From: Loxodes magnus
Lineage: Eukaryota > Ciliophora > Karyorelictea > Loxodida > Loxodidae
Direction: 5' to 3'
Assembly: GCA_946699065.1 (NCBI GenBank)
Contig: CAMPDV010001045.1
Location: 1 to 64,000, forward strand
Length of the DNA stretch: 64,000 bases
Program-made: the position numbers and the translations under genes
In this document: positions 15,001 to 24,974 of the stretch, one piece after another
Layout of the letters: every line of letters begins with the position of its first letter
How positions within the stretch are numbered: the stretch's first letter is position 1
The notes under the pieces: model-generated
The model's database searches: none
The model's input: only the letters and a program-made list of their open reading frames with translations
What the model was told of the DNA's origin: nothing

Positions 15001-18000
15001 ATCTCATCTCTCTCATTTTATTACTTTCAATTATGATCTTCAGACTCTTTTACTTGCTTTTCTACTTCACTTTTCTTTGAAATCTCATCTCTCTCATTTT
15101 ATTACTTTCAATTATGATCTTCAGACTCTTTTACTTGCTTTTCTACTTCACTTTTCTTTGAAATCTCATCTCTCTCATTTTATTACTTTCAATTATGATC
15201 TTCAGACTCTTTTACTTGCTTTTCTACTTCACTTTTCTTTGAAATCTCGGCTCTCTCATTTTATTACTTTCAATTATGATCTTCAGACTCTTTTACTTGC
15301 TTTTCTACTTCACTTTTCTTTGAAATCTCATCTCTCTCATTTTATTACTTTCAATTATGATCTTAGACTCTTTTACTTGCTTTTCTACTTCACTTTTCTT
15401 TGAAATCTCATCTCTCTCATTTTATTACTTTCAATTATGATCTTCAGACTCTTTTACTTGCTTTTCTACTTCACTTTTCTTTGAAATCTCATCTCTCTCA
15501 TTTTATTACTTTCAATTATGATCTTAGACTCTTTTACTTGCTTTTCTACTTCACTTTTCTTTGAAATCTCGGCTCTCTCATTTTATTACTTTCAATTATG
15601 ATCTTAGACTCTTTTACTTGCTTTTCTACTTCACTTTTCTTTGAAATCTCATCTCTCTCATTTTATTACTTTCAATTATGATCTTCAGACTCTTTTACTT
15701 GCTTTTCTACTTCACTTTTCTTTGAAATCTCATCTCTCTCATTTTATTACTTTCAATTATGATCTTCAGACTCTTTTACTTGCTTTTCTACTTCACTTTT
15801 CTTTGAAATCTCATCTCTCTCATTTTATTACTTTCAATTATGATCTTCAGACTCTTTTACTTGCTTTTCTACTTCACTTTTCTTTGAAATCTCGGCTCTC
15901 TCATTTTATTACTTTCAATTATGATCTTAGACTCTTTTACTTGCTTTTCTACTTCACTTTTCTTTGAAATCTCATCTCTCTCATTTTATTACTTTCAATT
16001 ATGATCTTCAGACTCTTTTACTTGCTTTTCTACATCACTTTTCTTTGAAATCTCATCTCTCTCATTTTATTACTTTCAATTATGATCTTAGACTCTTTTA
16101 CTTGCTTTTCTACTTCACTTTTCTTTGAAATCTCATCTCTCTCATTTTATTACTTTCAATTATGATCTTCAGACTCTTTTACTTGCTTTTCTACTTCACT
16201 TTTCTTTGAAATCTCATCTCTCTCATTTTATTACTTTCAATTATGATCTTCAGACTCTTTTACTTGCTTTTCTACTTCACTTTTCTTTGAAATCTCATCT
16301 CTCTCATTTTATTACTTTCAATTATGATCTTCAGACTCTTTTACTTGCTTTTCTACTTCACTTTTCTTTGAAATCTCATCTCTCTCATTTTATTACTTTC
16401 AATTATGATCTTAGACTCTTTTACTTGCTTTTCTACTTCACTTTTCTTTGAAATCTCATCTCTCTCATTTTATTACTTTCAATTATGATCTTCAGACTCT
16501 TTTACTTGCTTTTCTACATCACTTTTCTTTGAAATCTCGGCTCTCTCATTTTATTACTTTCAATTATGATCTTAGACTCTTTTACTTGCTTTTCTACTTC
16601 ACTTTTCTTTGAAATCTCATCTCTCTCATTTTATTACTTTCAATTGTGATCTTAGACTCTTTTACTTGCTTTTCTACTTCACTTTTCTTTGAAATCTCGG
16701 CTCTCTCATTTTATTACTTTCAATTATGATCTTAGACTCTTTTACTTGCTTTTCTACTTCACTTTTCTTTGAAATCTCATCTCTCTCATTTTATTACTTT
16801 CAATTATGATCTTAGACTCTTTTACTTGCTTTTCTACTTCACTTTTCTTTGAAATCTCATCTCTCTCATTTTATTACTTTCAATTATGATCTTAGACTCT
16901 TTTACTTGCTTTTCTACATCACTTTTCTTTGAAATCTCATCTCTCTCATTTTATTACTTTCAATTATGATCTTAGACTCTTTTACTTGCTTTTCTACTTC
17001 ACTTTTCTTTGAAATCTCATCTCTCTCATTTTATTACTTTCAATTATGATCTTAGACTCTTTTACTTGCTTTTCTACTTCACTTTTCTTTGAAATCTCAT
17101 CTCTCTCATTTTATTACTTTCAATTATGATCTTCAGACTCTTTTACTTGCTTTTCTACTTCACTTTTCTTTGAAATCTCATCTCTCTCATTTTATTACTT
17201 TCAATTATGATCTTCAGACTCTTTTACTTGCTTTTCTACTTCACTTTTCTTTGAAATCTCATCTCTCTCATTTTATTACTTTCAATTATGATCTTCAGAC
17301 TCTTTTACTTGCTTTTCTACTTCACTTTTCTTTGAAATCTCATCTCTCTCATTTTATTACTTTCAATTATGATCTTCAGACTCTTTTACTTGCTTTTCTA
17401 CTTCACTTTTCTTTGAAATCTCATCTCTCTCATTTTATTACTTTCAATTATGATCTTCAGACTCTTTTACTTGCTTTTCTACTTCACTTTTCTTTGAAAT
17501 CTCGGCTCTCTCATTTTATTACTTTCAATTATGATCTTAGACTCTTTTACTTGCTTTTCTACTTCACTTTTCTTTGAAATCTCATCTCTCTCATTTTATT
17601 ACTTTCAATTATGATCTTCAGACTCTTTTACTTGCTTTTCTACATCACTTTTCTTTGAAATCTCGGCTCTCTCATTTTATTACTTTCAATTATGATCTTA
17701 GACTCTTTTACTTGCTTTTCTACTTCACTTTTCTTTGAAATCTCATCTCTCTCATTTTATTACTTTCAATTGTGATCTTAGACTCTTTTACTTGCTTTTC
17801 TACTTCACTTTTCTTTGAAATCTCGGCTCTCTCATTTTATTACTTTCAATTATGATCTTAGACTCTTTTACTTGCTTTTCTACTTCACTTTTCTTTGAAA
17901 TCTCATCTCTCTCATTTTATTACTTTCAATTATGATCTTCAGACTCTTTTACTTGCTTTTCTACTTCACTTTTCTTTGAAATCTCATCTCTCTCATTTTA

Positions 18001-21000
18001 TTACTTTCAATTATGATCTTCAGACTCTTTTACTTGCTTTTCTACTTCACTTTTCTTTGAAATCTCATCTCTCTCATTTTATTACTTTCAATTATGATCT
18101 TCAGACTCTTTTACTTGCTTTTCTACTTCACTTTTCTTTGAAATCTCATCTCTCTCATTTTATTACTTTCAATTATGATCTTCAGACTCTTTTACTTGCT
18201 TTTCTACTTCACTTTTCTTTGAAATCTCATCTCTCTCATTTTATTACTTTCAATTATGATCTTCAGACTCTTTTACTTGCTTTTCTACTTCACTTTTCTT
18301 TGAAATCTCATCTCTCTCATTTTATTACTTTCAATTATGATCTTCAGACTCTTTTACTTGCTTTTCTACTTCACTTTTCTTTGAAATCTCGGCTCTCTCA
18401 TTTTATTACTTTCAATTATGATCTTAGACTCTTTTACTTGCTTTTCTACTTCACTTTTCTTTGAAATCTCATCTCTCTCATTTTATTACTTTCAATTATG
18501 ATCTTCAGACTCTTTTACTTGCTTTTCTACTTCACTTTTCTTTGAAATCTCATCTCTCTCATTTTATTACTTTCAATTATGATCTTCAGACTCTTTTACT
18601 TGCTTTTCTACTTCACTTTTCTTTGAAATCTCATCTCTCTCATTTTATTACTTTCAATTATGATCTTCAGACTCTTTTACTTGCTTTTCTACATCACTTT
18701 TCTTTGAAATCTCGGCTCTCTCATTTTATTACTTTCAATTATGATCTTAGACTCTTTTACTTGCTTTTCTACTTCACTTTTCTTTGAAATCTCATCTCTC
18801 TCATTTTATTACTTTCAATTATGATCTTAGACTCTTTTACTTGCTTTTCTACTTCACTTTTCTTTGAAATCTCGGCTCTCTCATTTTATTACTTTCAATT
18901 ATGATCTTAGACTCTTTTACTTGCTTTTCTACTTCACTTTTCTTTGAAATCTCATCTCTCTCATTTTATTACTTTCAATTGTGATCTTCAGACTCTTTTA
19001 CTTGCTTTTCTACTTCACTTTTCTTTGAAATCTCATCTCTCTCATTTTATTACTTTCAATTATGATCTTCAGACTCTTTTACTTGCTTTTCTACATCACT
19101 TTTCTTTGAAATCTCGGCTCTCTCATTTTATTACTTTCAATTATGATCTTAGACTCTTTTACTTGCTTTTCTACTTCACTTTTCTTTGAAATCTCATCTC
19201 TCTCATTTTATTACTTTCAATTGTGATCTTAGACTCTTTTACTTGCTTTTCTACTTCACTTTTCTTTGAAATCTCATCTCTCTCATTTTATTACTTTCAA
19301 TTATGATCTTCAGACTCTTTTACTTGCTTTTCTACTTCACTTTTCTTTGAAATCTCATCTTTCTCATTTTATTACTTTCAATTATGATCTTCAGACTCTT
19401 TTACTTGCTTTTCTACTTCACTTTTCTTTGAAATCTCATCTTTCTCATTTTATTACTTTCAATTATGATCTTAGACTCTTTTACTTGCTTTTCTACTTCA
19501 CTTTTCTTTGAAATCTCATCTCTCTCATTTTATTACTTTCAATTATGATCTTAGACTCTTTTACTTGCTTTTCTACTTCACTTTTCTTTGAAATCTCATC
19601 TTCTCTCATTTTATTACTTTCAATTATGATCTTAGACTCTTTTACTTGCTTTTCTACATCACTTTTCTTTGAAATCTCATCTCTCTCGATTTATTACTTT
19701 CAATTATGATCTTAGACTCTTTTACTTGCTTTTCTACTTCACTTTTCTTTGAAATCTCGGCTCTCTCATTTTATTACTTTCAATTATGATCTTAGACTCT
19801 TTTACTTGCTTTTCTACTTCACTTTTCTTTGAAATCTCATCTCTCTCATTTTATTACTTTCAATTATGATCTTAGACTCTTTTACTTGCTTTTCTACTTC
19901 ACTTTTCTTTGAAATCTCGGCTCTCTCATTTTATTACTTTCAATTGTGATCTTCAGACTCTTTTACTTGCTTTTCTACTTCACTTTTTTTGAAATCTCGG
20001 CTCTCTCATTTTATTACTTTCAATTATGATCTTAGACTCTTTTACTTGCTTTTCTACTTCACTTTTCTTTGAAATCTCATCTCTCTCATTTTATTACTTT
20101 CAATTATGATCTTAGACTCTTTTACTTGCTTTTCTACTTCACTTTTCTTTGAAATCTCATCTCTCTCATTTTATTACTTTCAATTGTGATCTTAGACTCT
20201 TTTACTTGCTTTTCTACTTCACTTTTCTTTGAAATCTCATCTCTCTCATTTTATTACTTTCAATTATGATCTTCAGACTCTTTTACTTGCTTTTCTACTT
20301 CACTTTTCTTTGAAATCTCATCTCTCTCATTTTATTACTTTCAATTGTGATCTTAGACTCTTTTACTTGCTTTTCTACTTCACTTTTCTTTGAAATCTCA
20401 TCTTTCTCATTTTATTACTTTCAATTATGATCTTAGACTCTTTTACTTGCTTTTCTACTTCACTTTTCTTTGAAATCTCATCTCTCTCATTTTATTACTT
20501 TCAATTATGATCTTAGACTCTTTTACTTGCTTTTCTACTTCACTTTTCTTTGAAATCTCATCTCTCTCATTTTATTACTTTCAATTATGATCTTAGACTC
20601 TTTTACTTGCTTTTCTACTTCACTTTTCTTTGAAATCTCATCTCTCTCATTTTATTACTTTCAATTATGATTTCAGACTCTTTTACTTGCTTTTCTACTT
20701 CACTTTTCTTTGAAATCTCATCTTCTCTCATTTTATTACTTTCAATTATGATCTTCAGACTCTTTTACTTGCTTTTCTACATCACTTTTCTTTGAAATCT
20801 CATCTCTCTCGATTTATTACTTTCAATTATGATCTTAGACTCTTTTACTTGCTTTTCTACTTCACTTTTCTTTGAAATCTCGGCTCTCTCATTTTATTAC
20901 TTTCAATTATGATCTTAGACTCTTTTACTTGCTTTTCTACTTCACTTTTCTTTGAAATCTCATCTCTCTCATTTTATTACTTTCAATTATGATCTTAGAC

Positions 21001-22565
21001 TCTTTTACTTGCTTTTCTACTTCACTTTTCTTTGAAATCTCGGCTCTCTCATTTTATTACTTTCAATTGTGATCTTCAGACTCTTTTACTTGCTTTTCTA
21101 CTTCACTTTTTTTGAAATCTCGGCTCTCTCATTTTATTACTTTCAATTATGATCTTAGACTCTTTTACTTGCTTTTCTACTTCACTTTTCTTTGAAATCT
21201 CATCTCTCTCATTTTATTACTTTCAATTATGATCTTAGACTCTTTTACTTGCTTTTCTACTTCACTTTTCTTTGAAATCTCATCTCTCTCATTTTATTAC
21301 TTTCAATTATGATCTTAGACTCTTTTACTTGCTTTTCTACATCACTTTTCTTTGAAATCTCATCTCTCTCATTTTATTACTTTCAATTATGATCTTAGAC
21401 TCTTTTACTTGCTTTTCTACTTCACTTTTCTTTGAAATCTCATCTCTCTCATTTTATTACTTTCAATTATGATCTTAGACTCTTTTACTTGCTTTTCTAC
21501 TTCACTTTTCTTTGAAATCTCATCTCTCTCATTTTATTACTTTCAATTATGATCTTAGACTCTTTTACTTGCTTTTCTACTTCACTTTTCTTTGAAATCT
21601 CATCTCTCTCATTTTATTACTTTCAATTATGATCTTCAGACTCTTTTACTTGCTTTTCTACTTCACTTTTCTTTGAAATCTCATCTCTCTCATTTTATTA
21701 CTTTCAATTATGATCTTAGACTCTTTTACTTGCTTTTCTACTTCACTTTTCTTTGAAATCTCATCTCTCTCATTTTATTACTTTCAATTATGATCTTAGA
21801 CTCTTTTACTTGCTTTTCTACTTCACTTTTCTTTGAAATCTCGGCTCTCTCATTTTATTACTTTCAATTATGATCTTCAGACTCTTTTACTTGCTTTTCT
21901 ACTTCACTTTTCTTTGAAATCTCGGCTCTCTCATTTTATTACTTTCAATTATGATCTTAGACTCTTTTACTTGCTTTTCTACTTCACTTTTCTTTGAAAT
22001 CTCATCTCTCTCATTTTATTACTTTCAATTATGATCTTAGACTCTTTTACTTGCTTTTCTACTTCACTTTTCTTTGAAATCTCGCTTTTCTACTTCACTT
22101 TTCTTTGCTTTTACTTGCTTTTCTACTTCACTTTTCTTTGAAATCTCATCTCTCTCATTTTATTACTTTCAATTATGATCTTAGACTCTTTTACTTGCTT
22201 TTCTACTTCACTTTTCTTTGAAATCTCGGCTCTCTCATTTTATTACTTTCAATTATGATCTTAGACTCTTTTACTTGCTTTTCTACTTCACTTTTCTTTG
22301 ATCTTCAGACTCTTTTACTTGCTTTTCTACTTCACTTTTCTTTGAAATCTCATCTCTCTCATTTTATTACTTTCAATTGTGATCTTCAGACTCTTTTACT
22401 TGCTTTTCTACTTCACTTTTCTTTGAAATCTCATCTTTCTCATTTTATTACTTTCAATTATGATCTTCAGACTCTTTTACTTGCTTTTCTACTTCACTTT
22501 TCTTTGAAATCTCGGCTCTCTCATTTTATTACTTTCAATTATGATCTTAGACTCTTTTACTTATT
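1..22565. repeat. Satellite array, 80/81-bp monomer, about 280 copies
   Basis: Head-to-tail copies of one monomer fill the first 22.6 kb and run off the left edge. Two lengths alternate: 80 bp (ending ATCTTAGACTCTT) and 81 bp (ATCTTCAGACTCTT, one extra C). The plus strand of the 80-mer is about 75 percent pyrimidine, with only four G in 80 bases. Copies are nearly identical; recurring variants are GGCTCTCTC for ATCTCTCTC, ACATCAC for ACTTCAC, and AATTGTGATC for AATTATGATC. These variants recur at fixed spacings and so mark higher-order repeats. Open frames of 27-residue repeats appear wherever several 81-mers are adjacent, but each 80-mer shifts the frame, so they do not look like genes. Whether the array is centromeric, subtelomeric or interstitial cannot be told from sequence. 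Confidence 0.97.
22078..22320. repeat. Rearranged, partly deleted satellite units at the array edge
   Basis: Near the right end of the satellite the monomer order breaks down. At about 22080-22120 a CTTTTCTACTTCAC segment is repeated out of register, giving chimeric short units. At about 22300 a unit is joined directly to the middle of the next one, TTCTTTG running straight into ATCTTCAGAC. The last recognisable monomer ends near 22565, where TTACTTATTTTTTCTGC leaves the consensus. Such decay at the edge is expected where unequal exchange no longer homogenises the copies. Confidence 0.85.
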
Positions 22566-23084
22566 TTTTCTGCAAAATTTATAAGTTTACAATTTTTTTT
22601 GTTTTTTATTTTTTTAAATTAAATTTTGATAGTTTTTATTTATTTATTTTATTCATTCTTTTTGTTTTTTCTTATTTTCAATGTTTTTTTTTGCTTTTGT
22701 TTTTCTTTTATTGATATGAATGGCTTTAACATAAATTTAATTTTTTATGTTTTTTCTTACTTTTATATTATTTTTCTGTCATTTTTTTTTTTTTTTTTTT
22801 TTAATCATTAAGTTTTTTTATTAAAATTATTTATAAATATTTCTGATTTCATTTTTTTCTCGTTCAAACTGTTTTTTTTTGACAATATTATATTTTTTTT
22901 TTATTTGAATTTCTTGTTTATCATAACTAACAATTTTTTTTAAATCTTTTTAATTTAAACTCAATTTTTTTTTAGAAGTTTCGTCTTAAATTTTTCATTG
23001 ATTGTAAATTTGGTACAAAAACGAATTTTGTTATTTTCCATTATTTTCGAATTTTTTAATTTCTTGTTAGAGCATTTTTTTTAT

Positions 23085-24130
23085 ATTTTCACTGCTTTAA
23101 AGCTTATTATTTTTTTTTTGGCTCGTTACTTCCCGAAAATCTTTTGTAGTGCAAAACTCTCTGCAAAATAATTCTTTAACTTTTTTTCCAAACAATTTTT
23201 TTTCTTTAAGATTTCCAAATTACATTTAAAAAAGAAATCTCAGTTCAAAATTCTAAGTTTATTCCGTCCGAAAAAAGTCTTGCAGTGTAAAAAGCTGAGC
23301 AAAAAAACAAAATTATTTTTTTCACGATTTAATGCTTTAAAAACTCTTTTTTGCCATTTTTTTGGCTCTAAAATTCGAAAAAAAAATACCAAAATACAAT
23401 TCTTAAAGATTTGAATGACCAAAATCAGCAATTTATAAAATCAAAAAGATTCAAAACGAAATCAAAAAAAAATGTTCAAAAAATTTTATTTTTCCCATTT
23501 TTTTCAAAAACTTTTTTACTTTAAAATTTTTTCTCAAAAAAATTTATTCCTTTCTGACCTTATTTCAATCCCGAAATCTCCCAGTTTGTTCCGTCCCAAC
23601 TCAGACCTATAGTGTAAAACGTTGAGCAAAAAAAGGCTTTCACACTTTTTCAATTTAAAGCTGCTCGTCATCTTATTTTTCCTTTTAATAAACTCTACAA
23701 ATGAAATTTTAAAAAAAATTCGGAATCAAATCGAAAATTTTTTATCACAACCCGTTCAAAAAACAATTATTATAACCAAAATCAACAAAAATTTGAACAC
23801 TGTATCAAAAAAAAATTTTAAGTCCAAACTAAAAAAAATTTCCAAATCCAAAATCAAAATTTTCAAATCCAATATCAAAATTTTTTAAAACCAAACTCAA
23901 AATTTTCAAATCCAAAACTAAAATTTTCAAAATCAATATCAAAAGGGATGGTCTTTATTTTTTTATTCACATTTTTTTTCAAAAACCTTTTATACTTTAA
24001 AATTTTTTCTCAAAAAAATTTATTCCTTTTTGACCCTCTACTTATCCCGAAATCCCCCAACTTGTTCCGTCCCAACTCAGCCCTATAGTGTAAAACGCTG
24101 AGCAAAAAAAGGCTTTGACACTTTTTGCCA
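23085..24130. repeat. Dispersed repeat of about 130 bp, four copies
   Basis: Copies lie at about 23515-23650 and 23995-24130. They are near-identical and share TTCCGTCCCAACTCAG, TATAGTGTAAAACG and TGAGCAAAAAAAGGCTTT. Two shorter, more diverged copies lie at about 23085-23165 (GTAGTGCAAAACTCTCTGC) and 23250-23310 (ATTCCGTCCGAAAAAAG, CAGTGTAAAAAGCTGAGC). The conserved core is GC-richer than its surroundings. Between 23780 and 23945 there is also a loose short repeat of the form TCAAAATTTTCAAATCCAA. No function is suggested. Confidence 0.75.
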
Positions 24131-24299
24131 TTTTCAGGACTTCTAACTCATGAAATTTTAATCTGCTATCCTTCAAATGTAGTATTTTAAATTTTCCCTA
24201 TCGTAAAAACACATTATGCATCTTAAAAGTAATAATAATAAGCTTAAAACAAACGTAAACAAATTTTATAATTAAATAAAAAATGTAATTGCACGCTGC

Positions 24300-24690
24300 T
24301 CGAAAATTTTCTAGTACTGTACTATAAAATTTAAAATTTTTTAACTCTAGTACTTACTTCAAAAAATTTTGTGACACTTCGAAAATTTAAAATTTTTTTA
24401 ACTTTGAAACATACTCCAAAAAATTTCCAAACACTGGAAAAATTTAAAAATTTTTATCTTTGAAACATACTCCAAAAAATTTCCAAACACTGGAAAAATT
24501 TAAAAATTTTTATCTTTGAAACTTACTTCGAAAAATTTCCAAACACTAGAAAAAATTAAAAATTTTTTAACTCTAAAGCATACTCCAAAAAATTCCTAGT
24601 ACTTGAAAAAATTAAAAATTTTCTAACTTTGAAACATATTCCAAAATTTTTTCTAACACTATAAGCTTTAAAAATTTCTCTAAACACTTT
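24300..24690. repeat. Minisatellite of 56-57 bp, about six to seven copies
   Basis: Units begin with CTTTGAAACATACTCC, followed by AAAAAATTTCCAAACACTGG and an AAATTTAAAAATTTTT block. Two adjacent units near 24401-24510 are identical. Those on either side are progressively diverged, which is usual for a small tandem array with slippage at its centre. Confidence 0.85.
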
Positions 24691-24850
24691 TTTTAAATCT
24701 AAACTTTTGCTTAAAAAAAATACTAACTTCAGAAAAGACTTTGAAAAAGAATTCTAAAACGTTGAAAAATTTTTTTTAATTTTATAACTAAAAGAAATAC
24801 TTCTATAGAATTGAATAATTAACAAAATTTTATATTCTTAAATATAATAT

Positions 24851-24974
24851 TTAAATAGTTTAAATTCATAATGATCACTTGATGTATCTCTACTTGTCCT
24901 CCACACTCATTATAGTATTAGCCATTGTGCAGTTCTAAAATTATAGTCCATAGTCTGCATATACTTTGCTCCAG
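24851..24974. other. 3' flank of the RING-WD40 gene
   Basis: This is AT-rich sequence just beyond the proposed end of the minus-strand gene. It may hold the 3' UTR, or a short last exon if the splice-donor-like site at 25005-25013 is used. I see no clear polyadenylation signal. Confidence 0.4.

Larger units (their letters stand above)
22566..24850. other. AT-rich non-coding spacer
   Basis: This is very AT-rich DNA with long T runs on the plus strand up to about 23200 and mixed A and T runs after that. Apart from the two repeat families listed separately, I see no gene. Several open frames of 60-90 codons exist on both strands, but they consist of Phe, Leu, Lys, Asn and Ile runs from homopolymer tracts. 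With stop codons reassigned, open frames of this size carry no weight. Confidence 0.75.

Noticed and set aside
269-22584. Repeated plus-strand open frames in the satellite (MKSHLSHFITFNYDLQ type, 60-240 residues)
   Set aside because: They exist only where 81-bp monomers are adjacent and stop wherever an 80-bp monomer shifts the frame. They are by-products of the satellite, with no start context or conserved domain.
22626-23888. Small open frames in the AT-rich spacer (22626-22811 plus, 23240-23431 minus, 23622-23888 plus)
   Set aside because: They are low-complexity translations of T or A runs and overlap dispersed repeats; none has a recognisable motif.
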